In this document: piece after piece, positions 7,494-16,816 of the stretch | Layout of the letters: every line of letters begins with the position of its first letter | How positions within the stretch are numbered: the stretch's first letter is position 1 | Virus record (IMG/VR): IMGVR_UViG_3300030099_004588 | Span: 1-49,628 of that record | Source: a virus | Reading direction: 5' to 3' (one strand) | Length of the DNA stretch: 49,628 bases | Program-made: the position numbers and the translations under genes | Notes under the pieces: model-generated | What the model saw: the letters and a program-made list of their open reading frames with translations, nothing else | The model's database searches: none | Told to the model about the DNA's origin: nothing

Positions 7494-8069
7494 ATGAAGC
7501 CAATTAAAGACATATACTGGATAGAGGTAGAAAAAGAAACAGAAGATACCATAATGTTAAACGGTGTAGAATTGTATAGAGATACCTCTTATGATCCTAT
7601 GAGATTAGCAAGACAATATGGTACGGTGTATAAAACACCAATGCAAGACACTAAAGAAACTGGAATACAAGAGGGTGATAAAGTTTGGTTTCACCATTTT
7701 GTAGCAACAGATACGAATCATGTCAAGCATGCTGATAAGGATAATATATATCAAGCTTTTGCAGAGCAGATATACCTTGTTAAAAGAGAAGATGAGTATA
7801 TTCCTGTAGGGGTATGGAATTTTATGGAGCAAGAAATGAAGGAACCAGAAAAAACTGAGTCTGGTATATTTTTAGAAACTTCAGCATCTGAAGTAGAGCT
7901 TCATGGAAAGGCAGTTATAATAAATGACTGGATGAAAGATCAGGGAGTTAAAGAAGGCGACAGAGTTATGTGGAGTGAAAACTCTGAATATGACATGAAT
8001 ATAGATGGACAAAAACTTCTTCGCATGCGTAACTTTGATGTCTTAGCAGTTTATGAAGGAGCAGAATAG
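7494..8069 (+). CDS. GroES-like co-chaperonin with two GroES-type halves
   Basis: A 191-aa protein. The C-terminal half reads GVKEGDRVMWSENSEYDMNI followed by DGQKLLRMRNFDVLAVYEG, which matches the GroES end pattern (V-x-x-GD-x-V ... Y-x-x-x-x-ID...LL-x-M...D-x-LA-x-x-E). The N-terminal half has a similar TGIQEGDKVWFHHFVA segment followed by a second strand-rich stretch, so it looks like two GroES-type domains in one chain, about twice the length of bacterial GroES (about 95 aa). Phage co-chaperonins such as T4 gp31 replace host GroES so that the large capsid protein can fold in host GroEL. The position just before the packaging and head genes fits that job. It overlaps the next gene by 17 bases. 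Confidence 0.75.
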   Translation: MKPIKDIYWIEVEKETEDTIMLNGVELYRDTSYDPMRLARQYGTVYKTPMQDTKETGIQEGDKVWFHHFVATDTNHVKHADKDNIYQAFAEQIYLVKREDEYIPVGVWNFMEQEMKEPEKTESGIFLETSASEVELHGKAVIINDWMKDQGVKEGDRVMWSENSEYDMNIDGQKLLRMRNFDVLAVYEGAE

Positions 8070-8340
8070 AGATTATGCTCTTAAAACTTTAGAGAAGTTA
8101 ATAGAAGCAAGTAAGGGAGCTGTAGATCTTCTTATAGAAGAGATAGGCAAACCTTTAATAGAAGAAGATGACGCTAAAAGAAGACAGGCTATAAAAGCAA
8201 AAAGAGAATGTTTTGAGGACTGTCAAGAAATTCTTTTAGGAATAAAAAACCTTGAAGATAGAATCAAGGAAGGAGAATCCTTAATAGAAGAGAAAAAAGA
8301 TTTTAAAGGATCTTTTGCTGAACGGTATGCAAAAAAGTGA
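8053..8340 (+). CDS. Terminase small subunit candidate / coiled-coil protein
   Basis: A 95-aa, almost wholly helical, highly charged protein with long Glu/Lys-rich stretches (IEEDDAKRRQAIKAKREC, GESLIEEKKDFKG). No helix-turn-helix is obvious. It overlaps the co-chaperonin gene at its start and the terminase large subunit at its end, and small terminase subunits often sit exactly there and contain oligomerising helices. The assignment as TerS therefore rests on position and helical content only. Another small structural or assembly protein is equally possible. Confidence 0.75.
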   Translation: MKEQNRDYALKTLEKLIEASKGAVDLLIEEIGKPLIEEDDAKRRQAIKAKRECFEDCQEILLGIKNLEDRIKEGESLIEEKKDFKGSFAERYAKK

Positions 8341-10408
8341 TACTATATATCTAATAGAGGGCAGTGAAGGAGAGGTATTAGAGTTTGAAAACTTAAATAT
8401 AATTTTACCTAAAAAACCTAGATATAAAAAAGATATACTATATCACAACCTACCTAAAAAACAACAAAGATGGGTTAGGCAGGATATACCAAAGGGGTTG
8501 ACAAGAGAGAACGCTACAGATTATGTAGACTATATAGATGAAGAGTTTAGAAGAAGAAGGGATGGTTTATGGTTTTACAACAATGGTGTTCCTACTTATA
8601 TTACTGGATCGCATTATATGTTTATTCAGTGGAGTAAAATAGATGTTGGTTATCCTGATTACAGGGACGCTAACAGAACGTTCTTTATTTTTTGGGAAGC
8701 GTGTAAAAACGATAAGAACTCATACGGTATGTGTTTTCTTAAAAACAGACGTAGTGGTTTTTCTTATATGGCTAGTAGTGAGATAGTTAATCAAGCTACT
8801 CAAGTTTACGATAGTAATTTTGGTTTACTTTCTAAAACTGGTGCTGATGCTAAAACTATGTTTACAGATAAGGTAGTTCGTATATACAGAAACTATCCAT
8901 TCTTTTTTCAACCTATACAGGATGGTTCTAGTAATCCTCGTGTTGAGCTTGCTTTTAGAGAGCCTGCAAAAAAGATTACTAAAAACCAAAAGCATATAGA
9001 AAAGTCTGAAGCTTTAAATTCTATAATAGATTGGAAAAATACTGCTGATAATAGTTACGATGGTATGAAGCTTAAACTTTTAGTACATGATGAAGCTGGT
9101 AAGTGGACAGGTCAAAACTCTATAAAGAAAAACTGGAGTGTAACTCAAACGTGTCTTTTATTAGGTAGAAAAGTGGTTGGTAAATGTATGATGGGTTCTA
9201 CTGCTAATAAACAACAAGATGGTGGTGCAGAGTTTAAAGATATATTCTATGACTCAGATATGGGAGAAAAAGATCTTAACGGTAGAACAAAGAGTGGCTT
9301 GTACAAATTATTTATACCTGCTTATGATAACCTTGAAGGTTTTATAGATGAGTATGGATATAGTGTTATAGACACTCCTGATAAGCCAGTTATGGGTATT
9401 GACGATATGTATATTGATACTGGTGCTAGAGATTATATACAAAATAGAAGAGATGTTTTAAAAAATGATACTACTGCTTTATCTGAATTTAAAAGACAGT
9501 TTCCATTTACTGTAGAGGAAGCATTTAGAAATGACACACAAAGTTGTATATTTGATGTCGAAAGGATTTATCAGCAGATGGATTATAACGAAGTTAATAA
9601 TACTCCTACAACAAGAGGAGAGTTTGTTTGGAAAAATGGCGTACAAGACAGCGAAGTTATATGGATACCTCACAGAAAAGGTAAATGGGAGATTACTTGG
9701 GTTCCAGAGATTCAAAACCAAAATGTTATTACATCTAGGTATAACAAGAAGTTCCCTGGTAAATCAGATGCTTTGGTTGCAGGATGTGACCCTTATGATC
9801 ATGATACCACTACGGATGGTAGAAGGTCTGATGCTGCTGCTCATGTATTCCATAAGTTTAGCATGGCAAGTGATGCGTCTATGCAGTTTGTGTGTGAGTA
9901 CATTAATAGACCTCCTAAAGCGGAGATATTTTACGAAGACATGATTAAGATGTGTGTGTTTTATGGATGTCAAATATTAGTAGAGAATAATAAAGTAGGA
10001 ATACTAAAGTATTTTGAAAACAGAGGATACTATGAGTATTTAATGGATAGACCAGATATGACTCACACAGAGTGGAGTAGAGGAAAGCAAAAGACAAAAG
10101 GAATACCTGGATCAGGTGCTGCAGTAATAAATGCTCAAGCAGAGGCTATAGCAACATATATATATGACCACGTTGGTTATAATGCAGACACAGGAGAGAT
10201 TGGAAGATGTTTTTTTAACACGCTTTTAGATGATTGGAGTAGATTTGAAATAGATAATAGAACAAAGTACGATGCTAGTATATCGTCATCATTGGCTTTA
10301 CTAGCGTCACAGAAATATATAAAACCTAAAAAAGAAATAAAAAAAGCACACCCTATAGTAAAAAAATATAATGTTAAGGGGATGTATAGTAAAAGAATTA
10401 AGGCATGA
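8327..10408 (+). CDS. terL: Terminase large subunit (ATPase and nuclease)
   Basis: A 693-aa DNA-packaging motor, counted from ATG 8327; an in-frame TTG at 8315 would add four residues but ATG is the better start. The ATPase half has a variant Walker A, KNRRSGFS (139-146), and Walker B LLVHDE with Asp255 and Glu256. The nuclease half has the RNase H-fold acids: Asp488 in AGCDPYDHD, Glu553 in LVENNKVG and Asp649 in TKYDASIS. Length and motif order fit large terminases of short-tailed, crAss-like phages. The start overlaps the 95-aa gene by 14 bases and the end overlaps the portal gene (ATGA). It pumps DNA into the prohead through the portal ring and cuts the concatemer. Confidence 0.95.
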   Translation: MQKSDTIYLIEGSEGEVLEFENLNIILPKKPRYKKDILYHNLPKKQQRWVRQDIPKGLTRENATDYVDYIDEEFRRRRDGLWFYNNGVPTYITGSHYMFIQWSKIDVGYPDYRDANRTFFIFWEACKNDKNSYGMCFLKNRRSGFSYMASSEIVNQATQVYDSNFGLLSKTGADAKTMFTDKVVRIYRNYPFFFQPIQDGSSNPRVELAFREPAKKITKNQKHIEKSEALNSIIDWKNTADNSYDGMKLKLLVHDEAGKWTGQNSIKKNWSVTQTCLLLGRKVVGKCMMGSTANKQQDGGAEFKDIFYDSDMGEKDLNGRTKSGLYKLFIPAYDNLEGFIDEYGYSVIDTPDKPVMGIDDMYIDTGARDYIQNRRDVLKNDTTALSEFKRQFPFTVEEAFRNDTQSCIFDVERIYQQMDYNEVNNTPTTRGEFVWKNGVQDSEVIWIPHRKGKWEITWVPEIQNQNVITSRYNKKFPGKSDALVAGCDPYDHDTTTDGRRSDAAAHVFHKFSMASDASMQFVCEYINRPPKAEIFYEDMIKMCVFYGCQILVENNKVGILKYFENRGYYEYLMDRPDMTHTEWSRGKQKTKGIPGSGAAVINAQAEAIATYIYDHVGYNADTGEIGRCFFNTLLDDWSRFEIDNRTKYDASISSSLALLASQKYIKPKKEIKKAHPIVKKYNVKGMYSKRIKA

Positions 10409-12804
10409 TGTATAATAATACAAAAGATAAGTTAAATGGCTATCCTTCTCCGTTAGCTACGAATGAAGAGAAAGCTGACATTAAGTATGGTCTTGATTAC
10501 TTTAAGGCTATGTATTATGATCATAGTAAAAATTCAGATGTCTACCATAGAGATAGAAAGATAAGGTATTCTAGAAATAGAGCATACGCTGAGGGTAGTC
10601 AAGACATAGGAAAGTATAAAGACCTATTAGATGTACAAGGTGATACTGCTTATCTTAATATAGATTTTACTCCAGTATCAATAATACCAAAGTTTGTTGA
10701 CGTTATAGTTAATGGTATGGTTAATCAGGAGTACGATATAAAAGCCAAATCTATAGACCCTATAGCTGCAGAAGAAAGATTAAATAAAAAGAAGCAGATG
10801 TATGCTGACATGATTACCAAAGACTTTGTAGAAGGTCTAGAAGATCAAACTGGTATACCTCTTGCTCCTAAAGGTTTTGTTGCTAAAAGCTCTGAAGAGA
10901 TAGATATGTTTATGGCTATAAACTACAAGCAAAATGTAGAGATAGCATTAGAAAAAGCAATAGAATATACTTTAGATATAAACGATTACGATGAAGTTAA
11001 AAGATTAATGATTCGTGATTTAGTTGTTTTAGGTTTATGCTCTTCTAAAATTGAGCTATCTCCTTCTAGAGGTGTTACAATTAGACACGTAGATCCTGCT
11101 AATCTTATTACTTCATATTCATCAAAGCCTGACTTTAAAAACGTTAGACATGCGGGTGAGATTTACTCAATGACTATAGCTGATCTTAAACAGCAAGCTG
11201 GAGATCAGTTTAGTGAAGATGATTATCAGAAGATAGCTAAAGAGTATGCAGGTAAGAATAACAACCCTATGACTTATGGTGATAGAGCTTACTATGACAA
11301 TGGTAACGAAACTTATGATTATGATAAGTTTAGTGTTAATGTTTTAGATGCTGAGTTTATTACAAGTCACTCTTTAAATTACGAGAAGAAAGAAAATAAG
11401 TTTGGTGGTTTTTCTGTAAATAAAAAAGCATCTAACTATAAGGCTCCTAAAAACTCAAAAACTAAAAGAGAGAACATAGGATCTACAGTAAAGGTAGTTT
11501 ATACTGGTAAGTATATAATAAATACAGATTATATATTTAATTATGGTATGATGGAAAACATGCCTAGATCTAAATCTAATTTATCAGAAACTAATTTATC
11601 ATATATTATATATCAACCTAATCTTTATAAGATGAAGAGTAAGTCTTTGGTTGATAGAATGATTCCTTTTGCTGATCAGATACAATTAGCTCACCTTAAA
11701 ATACAACATGTTCTTGCTAAGGCTAGACCTAAGGGTGCAGCCTTTGAGATAGGTTCTTTAGAGAACGTATCAAAAGGTGATGGTGGTACATTTACTCCTT
11801 TAGAGCTTCAAGAAATATACGATCAAACTGGTAATATATACTATAGACGTATAGATGATGAGGGTAACATGACAGGTGCAGTACCTATTGCTGAGTTAGA
11901 AAATGGTATAGGTAGAGATTTTGGAACTTTAATAAATGTTTATAATCATAATCTACAGATGATTCGTGATGTGACTGGTATTAATGAAGCACGTGATGCT
12001 TCTCAGCCATCTAGCGAAGCACTTGTAGGTGTTCAGAAGTTAGCTTTACTAGCATCTAACAACGCTACAAGAGATATAAATGACGCTTACCTAAATGTTA
12101 CAAAAAGAACTTCTCAGTGTATATCTATGAGAATGCAAGATCTTTTAAATTATAAGGGTCTACATAATATGTATAGTAATGTCATAGGTGACACTGCAAT
12201 GCACAGCATAGATATGATGAAGAAGATGTCTATACATGAGTTTGGTATAACTCTAGAGGTTGCACCTAGTGAAGAGGAAAGACAAATGATGGAGCAAAAC
12301 ATTCAAGTTTCTTTAGCTCAAAAAGAACTTAGACTTGAAGATGCTATAATGATACGTTCTATTAGAAATATTAAGATGGCTAATCAGATGCTTGTTCTTC
12401 GTAGAACTAAATATCAAGAAGAACAGCAAGCTCAAGCAAGACAAGCTTCAGAGCAAAATGCTATGATGCAACAACAGTCATCACAGCAGGCTGCACAGTT
12501 AAGACAGCAAGAGATGCAGGCTGAAGTTCAAATGGAGCAAGCACGTATTCAAGCTAAGAATCAGGCAGAGATGCAGTTAAAGCAATTAGAGTTTCAACTA
12601 AAAGAACAGTTTGAGCAAGCTCAACATCAACGAAGGTTGAGGGAAATAGAGTTAGGTAATTTAGGTAAAGAAGGTACTGCTTCCATACAGGGAGAGGTTC
12701 GTAAAGATATTCAACAACAGTCTGCTATGAATCAATCTCAACTTATAGAACAGAGAAAAGATCGTAGAGGCCCTTTAGGTGAAGAGCAAAACATATCTCA
12801 ATAG
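10405..12804 (+). CDS. Portal protein
   Basis: A 799-aa protein directly after terminase, the normal place for the portal. The core is a mixed alpha/beta region with long helices (for example RMIPFADQIQLAHLKIQHVL), followed by a DVTGINEARDASQPSSEALVG-type segment (about 535-555), which I recognise from portal proteins of related phages. The last 130 residues are an extremely Gln/Glu-rich coiled coil (QASEQNAMMQQQSSQQAAQ and onward), consistent with the barrel or crown that projects into the capsid. No enzyme motif is present. Twelve copies would form the DNA entry vertex and bind the terminase and connector. The function is inferred from size, position and the C-terminal coiled coil. Confidence 0.88.
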   Translation: MMYNNTKDKLNGYPSPLATNEEKADIKYGLDYFKAMYYDHSKNSDVYHRDRKIRYSRNRAYAEGSQDIGKYKDLLDVQGDTAYLNIDFTPVSIIPKFVDVIVNGMVNQEYDIKAKSIDPIAAEERLNKKKQMYADMITKDFVEGLEDQTGIPLAPKGFVAKSSEEIDMFMAINYKQNVEIALEKAIEYTLDINDYDEVKRLMIRDLVVLGLCSSKIELSPSRGVTIRHVDPANLITSYSSKPDFKNVRHAGEIYSMTIADLKQQAGDQFSEDDYQKIAKEYAGKNNNPMTYGDRAYYDNGNETYDYDKFSVNVLDAEFITSHSLNYEKKENKFGGFSVNKKASNYKAPKNSKTKRENIGSTVKVVYTGKYIINTDYIFNYGMMENMPRSKSNLSETNLSYIIYQPNLYKMKSKSLVDRMIPFADQIQLAHLKIQHVLAKARPKGAAFEIGSLENVSKGDGGTFTPLELQEIYDQTGNIYYRRIDDEGNMTGAVPIAELENGIGRDFGTLINVYNHNLQMIRDVTGINEARDASQPSSEALVGVQKLALLASNNATRDINDAYLNVTKRTSQCISMRMQDLLNYKGLHNMYSNVIGDTAMHSIDMMKKMSIHEFGITLEVAPSEEERQMMEQNIQVSLAQKELRLEDAIMIRSIRNIKMANQMLVLRRTKYQEEQQAQARQASEQNAMMQQQSSQQAAQLRQQEMQAEVQMEQARIQAKNQAEMQLKQLEFQLKEQFEQAQHQRRLREIELGNLGKEGTASIQGEVRKDIQQQSAMNQSQLIEQRKDRRGPLGEEQNISQ

Positions 12805-12835
12805 TTTGATATTAATATAAAAAAAATTATATTTG
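12805..12835 (+). promoter_or_regulatory. Strong Bacteroidetes-type promoter for the head cassette
   Basis: TTTG at 12805-12808 is followed after 19 bases by TATATTTG at 12828-12835, a full match to the Bacteroidetes primary sigma consensus (TTTG, then TAnnTTTG at about 17-23 bases). It lies in the 60-base gap between portal and scaffold genes and would start a transcript about 25 bases before the scaffold ATG. It would allow separate high expression of scaffold and capsid. Confidence 0.8.
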
Positions 12836-12864
12836 CGAAAATAAAATAAATTAAATTTAAGACA

Positions 12865-13938
12865 ATGGATATAAGAGAAGACTTATTAAGTAAACTTGGT
12901 GGAGAGGTTGTTCAACCACAAAACCAACAAAATATTGTAGACTTGACTGGTGATGAAAACCAACCAGCTGAGTCTCAACCTACAACGCAGGAACCTTCCA
13001 ACGTTGTAGATTTAACACAAGAGAGTTCTTTAAATACTGAGGAGACTAACGTTGATGAATCTGAAGTTAGTCAACAGCAAGAGGGTGAGGAAATCAGTGA
13101 TGACGAAGTTGTCTTACAATACCTTAGCGAAAAGCTTGGGCGAGACCTAACATCATTTGATGATCTTAACACAACAAGTGAACAAACAGACTATGAAGAC
13201 TTTGCTAGCGATCAGCTTCGAGTTATCAATGAGTATGTTAAAAACACTGGTCGTACAGTTCAAGATTACCTAAACACTCAAACTGTTGATTTATCCAACG
13301 TGTCTGATGATGCAGTCTTAAAGGAGTATCTAAGATTAGATAATCCTAATTTAACTGAAGCTGAGTTAAATGATTACATGGCTACAACATACAAGATGGA
13401 CAAAGAGGAGTATAACGAGAGACAAATGAACGCTGGTAAGGTCCAGCTCATGAAGGACGCTAAAGCTGCTAGAGACTACTTTAACGAGGTCAAAGAAGAG
13501 TATGCTATGCCTACAGAGTCAGAAGATTTTTCTGTATCCCAAGAGGATAGAGAAGAATGGATCGGCACTATGAGTGCTGAGGTTGATGACTTGGATGGTA
13601 TATCATTCGCTATGAACGATCAGGGTGAAGAGTTTGTTTATCAACTTGATGATGACGCAAGGAATGAAATCAAGGGGTACAACTCAGACCTAGAAAGCTT
13701 CTTTGATCAGTATGTAGACGAAGGTGGTAACTGGGACTTTGACAAGCTCAATACAGATATGTATATCTTGAACAATATAGATAAGATTGTTCGAGGTGTC
13801 GCTAATCAGTACAGAAGCAAAGGAACAGAAAGCGTAATTAATGAGATTAAGAACCCATCATTTGCACAAGACAAGCAAGATGCACCTCAGAAGCAACAGA
13901 CAACTCTTGAGATGTTAAGAAAACAAATTTTAGGTTAA
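12865..13938 (+). CDS. Capsid scaffold protein candidate
   Basis: A 357-aa, very acidic, Gln-rich protein with low-complexity N-terminal third (repeated NIVDLTGDE / NVVDLTQES type segments at about 23-50) and helical charged middle and end. Scaffolds of tailed phages are acidic, helical, poorly conserved and encoded just before the major capsid protein, as here. The C-terminus is basic/Gln-rich (QKQQTTLEMLRKQIL), as usual for the capsid-binding end of scaffolds. No protease motif is seen. The gene is the first of the promoter-driven head cassette; the gap to the capsid gene is 38 bases with no promoter box. Confidence 0.8.
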   Translation: MDIREDLLSKLGGEVVQPQNQQNIVDLTGDENQPAESQPTTQEPSNVVDLTQESSLNTEETNVDESEVSQQQEGEEISDDEVVLQYLSEKLGRDLTSFDDLNTTSEQTDYEDFASDQLRVINEYVKNTGRTVQDYLNTQTVDLSNVSDDAVLKEYLRLDNPNLTEAELNDYMATTYKMDKEEYNERQMNAGKVQLMKDAKAARDYFNEVKEEYAMPTESEDFSVSQEDREEWIGTMSAEVDDLDGISFAMNDQGEEFVYQLDDDARNEIKGYNSDLESFFDQYVDEGGNWDFDKLNTDMYILNNIDKIVRGVANQYRSKGTESVINEIKNPSFAQDKQDAPQKQQTTLEMLRKQILG

Positions 13939-13976
13939 AAAAGAAAATTAATTACTTTATTTAAAATTATAAAAAA

Positions 13977-15368
13977 ATGGCAACAGTAAGTTTAGCCTCA
14001 GGAATGGTGCCAACACCTTCTAATGTGGCAGTTGCAACTACATCAAACTATGTAGGTACATCAACGTTAATTAACGCTGACCGTACAGATGGTATTCCAT
14101 TACATAAACGTGATGTAGATGAGCAACTAATTAAGCGATACGGTAATCAAGGGATTACTGGATTAATGGAATTGTTGGGTAATAAAAAAGAAACAACAAA
14201 CCAAACTTTTGAACACTATGAAGAAACTTTCCTTCACAATCACTTTACAGGTGTTATTGGCGGTGGTTCAGGTGTTGTTAATATAGATGACACTTTTGAT
14301 GACTTAGCTAATGGTAATGGTAGAGTTGCATTAAGAGTAGGAGATTTAGTTTTAGGTGGATCAGGTTCTATGTACTATGTTTCTGCTGGATCTGGAGATG
14401 ACTATACTTTAAAAAATCTTTCAGATAATAATACAGCTAGTAATGATGCAGACACAAAGTTTACTATTATTGGTAATGCTTATGCTGAAAGAACAGAGCA
14501 GCCAGTTGGTATTACACCTCGTGTAGATCAATACCAAAACAAGTGTCAAATTATTAAAGAATCATTTACTGTTTCAGGATCTGAAGCTACGAATGTTATT
14601 TATGTAAAAGTAAGCAACCAAGAATTTGGTACTGGTTACTTATGGTACTTACAAGGTGAGGCTGATACTTACCAAAGATTTATGGACTACTCTGAGCTTG
14701 CAATGATTGTGGGTGATGCTGGTGGTGGATCTTTAACTGACGCTTCATCTAACTCTGTTGTAACTACAGAAGGTTTATTAAAGTTTATCGAGAACAAAGG
14801 TCAAACTATGGATCTTGGTTCTTCAGCAATTACAATGGCTGACTTTGATGCTGCTGTAAAATCTTTAGATAAACACAGAGGTGCTAAAGAAATGGCTCTT
14901 TACGCTGGTATTAACTTATCTTTAGATATTGACGACTTATTAGCTTCACAAGGAGCTTATGCTGCTGGTGGTGCTAACTATGGTACTTTTGCTAACAGCA
15001 AAGACATGGCGTTGAATTTAGGCTTTAATTCTTTCCATCGTGGTGGTTACACTTTCCACAAGAAAACTTATGACCTATTTAACCGTCCTGACTTATTAGG
15101 TGGTGATGGATTTAAATTCAATGGTTTCGGTATGTGTATCCCTATGGATAATCAAAGAGATCCACGATCAGGAGAAAGCATTCCTTCTTTACGTATGCGA
15201 TACAAAGCTGCGAATGGTTACTCTCGTGAGATGGAGCACTGGTTAACTGGATCTGCGGTTCTACAAAACAGAACTAACGAGAAAGACGAGTTGCGATCTC
15301 ACTACCGTACTGAACGTGGTTTTGAAGGATTTGCTCCTAACCGTTTCTTATTGTTCAAAAAATCATAA
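13977..15368 (+). CDS. Major capsid protein
   Basis: A 463-aa protein in the standard capsid position after the scaffold. The composition is typical of a HK97-fold capsid protein: few Cys, many Gly/Ala/Ser, and alternation of strand and helix. Recognisable stretches include LHKRDVDEQLIKRYGNQGI near residue 40 and TERGFEGFAPNRFLLF at the end, of the type I know from capsid proteins of Bacteroidetes short-tailed phages. The coding sequence uses more C-ending codons than its neighbours (for example AAC, TAC, CTT), which fits strong expression. No N-terminal maturation site is evident. It is served by the promoter at 12805 and the terminator at 15809. Confidence 0.88.
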   Translation: MATVSLASGMVPTPSNVAVATTSNYVGTSTLINADRTDGIPLHKRDVDEQLIKRYGNQGITGLMELLGNKKETTNQTFEHYEETFLHNHFTGVIGGGSGVVNIDDTFDDLANGNGRVALRVGDLVLGGSGSMYYVSAGSGDDYTLKNLSDNNTASNDADTKFTIIGNAYAERTEQPVGITPRVDQYQNKCQIIKESFTVSGSEATNVIYVKVSNQEFGTGYLWYLQGEADTYQRFMDYSELAMIVGDAGGGSLTDASSNSVVTTEGLLKFIENKGQTMDLGSSAITMADFDAAVKSLDKHRGAKEMALYAGINLSLDIDDLLASQGAYAAGGANYGTFANSKDMALNLGFNSFHRGGYTFHKKTYDLFNRPDLLGGDGFKFNGFGMCIPMDNQRDPRSGESIPSLRMRYKAANGYSREMEHWLTGSAVLQNRTNEKDELRSHYRTERGFEGFAPNRFLLFKKS

Positions 15369-15394
15369 TTATTAATATATAAAGACATAAGAAA

Positions 15395-15781
15395 ATGGAG
15401 AAATATTTTTATTTTAGAAAAGATGCTACTACAGCTAATGATGATGATCAAGTAAATGGATCTAACTTAGTTAAGGTATCAGATCTTATTAGTATGGAAG
15501 CCACAGGAAACACTAGTTTAGTTTTAAGATTCCATCCTCGTATGAACGCTTTTGCTGCTGGTGGTAATGCTGCTGCTGATGCTGATAATCTTACGGATAC
15601 TTTAACATTGACTGTTGGTACTAATGCACAGAGAACTGTTATTGAAACTATTTGTGCTGCTATTGCTAAACCAATGATTGCAGGTGCACCAAACTTAATT
15701 GTTTTGTTTGATGCAAATTCAAAAGATGGATTAGATGGTATTACAGATGTTGTTACTGCTGTAGCTGCTGCTCAAGCTTAA
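15395..15781 (+). CDS. Small capsid-associated protein candidate (decoration)
   Basis: A 128-aa protein rich in Ala, Asp, Asn and Thr. Strands such as TSLVLRFHPRM and DTLTLTVGT alternate with an Ala-rich helix (VIETICAAIAKPMIAG) and an Ala-rich end. No family is recognised. It is the last gene of the cassette with scaffold and capsid, separated from the capsid gene by 26 bases and followed by a strong terminator, so it should be made in capsid-like amounts. That makes a decoration or minor head protein the best guess. Confidence 0.75.
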   Translation: MEKYFYFRKDATTANDDDQVNGSNLVKVSDLISMEATGNTSLVLRFHPRMNAFAAGGNAAADADNLTDTLTLTVGTNAQRTVIETICAAIAKPMIAGAPNLIVLFDANSKDGLDGITDVVTAVAAAQA

Positions 15782-15808
15782 TAGCTAACAACTATTAATT
15801 ATATTACT

Positions 15809-15833
15809 GGAAGGGGCTTGTCCCCTTCCTTTT
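15809..15833 (+). terminator. Intrinsic terminator after head cassette
   Basis: A perfect 8-bp stem GGAAGGGG (15809-15816) / CCCCTTCC (15822-15829) with loop CTTGT, followed by TTTT. It lies 28 bases after the 128-aa gene. It isolates the scaffold-capsid transcript from the following gene. The hairpin is almost the same sequence as the one on the other strand at 44322-44340. Confidence 0.85.
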
Positions 15834-15867
15834 ATAAACTTTAAGTTAATTTTAGAAAATAATTATT

Positions 15868-16746
15868 ATGACACCAACAAAAACTCGTAAGGCTGTAACG
15901 CCTCCTACGTCTACAAAGGTCGAAGCTAAAGCTCCCGTAGTAGAAAAAAAGTTTGTTCCGAACTTTTTAAACAAACAAAAAGATTATAAACCAACAGTAT
16001 ACCAGCTTATATCAAAGTCTAAAAAGAAAAATGGTATGCCACAGTATCCTATAGTTTCTTTAATGAAGGCTGAGGATATTATTTTTGATCCTGAGACAGG
16101 AGAGAATAGAAAGATTAGATACGTTCCTGGAGAGACATCTATATATGCTGATGAGCAATCTGAGAACGCAAAAATGAGAGAGCCTATAGCTTTCAATAAT
16201 GGTTATCTTTTTGTAGATCACACAAACCCTACCTTAAAAAAATATTTAAATTTATGTAACGCTAACGGTAGCAACCCACACAGAATAAAGTCTAAGTCTA
16301 TTTTATTTACTGTTAAAGACGATGAGAAGTCTGCACAGCAGAAAATAGAAGAAGTGGGTAGTACTATGGAAGCTGTACAAAGTGCTCTTAAAATGCCTGT
16401 AAACGAGCTTATGGGTTACGCCAAAGTATTAGGTATAAAGATTGATAGAAGTGTCGATGAGGTTCGTTGGGACATGAAAGTTCAAGCAGAAAAAAACCCT
16501 AAAGGTTTCTTAGCTGGTATGAATGATCCTAGAACAGAGATGAAACAAGTATTGTTAATGGCTGAAGAGTCTGGCATTATAGCGATGAAGGGTAAAAGCG
16601 TTACATGGTCTGCATCAGGTAACACAATATGTATACCACCAGTTGGTATAAAGCCTTTAGATAAGATGGTAGATTACTGCTCTCAAGGTGAAGGAGAACA
16701 AGTGTACGCTGAGATAGAACGTAGGCTACAAGCCCTTAATGGATAA
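15868..16746 (+). CDS. Hypothetical structural protein (292 aa)
   Basis: A 292-aa soluble protein with a disordered, basic N-terminus (TKTRKAVTPPTSTKVEAKAP) and a mixed alpha/beta rest. No named domain is recognised. It contains a segment resembling a sensor-type beta region (ENRKIRYVPGETSIYADEQS) and a helical C-terminal half. It is bracketed by two terminators (15809 and 16771) and so forms its own transcription unit; TAATTTTA at 15847-15854 is a one-mismatch -7 box that could drive it. Position between head and connector genes suggests a virion or assembly protein. Confidence 0.75.
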   Translation: MTPTKTRKAVTPPTSTKVEAKAPVVEKKFVPNFLNKQKDYKPTVYQLISKSKKKNGMPQYPIVSLMKAEDIIFDPETGENRKIRYVPGETSIYADEQSENAKMREPIAFNNGYLFVDHTNPTLKKYLNLCNANGSNPHRIKSKSILFTVKDDEKSAQQKIEEVGSTMEAVQSALKMPVNELMGYAKVLGIKIDRSVDEVRWDMKVQAEKNPKGFLAGMNDPRTEMKQVLLMAEESGIIAMKGKSVTWSASGNTICIPPVGIKPLDKMVDYCSQGEGEQVYAEIERRLQALNG

Positions 16747-16770
16747 TGAGTTAATGTAATATATGCAAGA

Positions 16771-16797
16771 GGGGGACTTAACAGTCTCCCTTTTTTT
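16771..16797 (+). terminator. Intrinsic terminator before the tail module
   Basis: GGGGGACT (16771-16778) pairs with AGTCTCCC (16783-16790), 8 bp with one G-U, loop TAAC, followed by seven T. It lies just after the 292-aa gene and 20 bases before the promoter box for the connector genes. Confidence 0.85.
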
Positions 16798-16816
16798 ATT
16801 ATCTCGATTTATTTTG

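Noticed and set aside
9531-9944. 137-codon + strand frame inside the terminase gene
   Set aside because: It is out of frame with TerL, which has all its motifs in the main frame across this part. Composition is not protein-like (Leu/Met-rich); a shadow frame.
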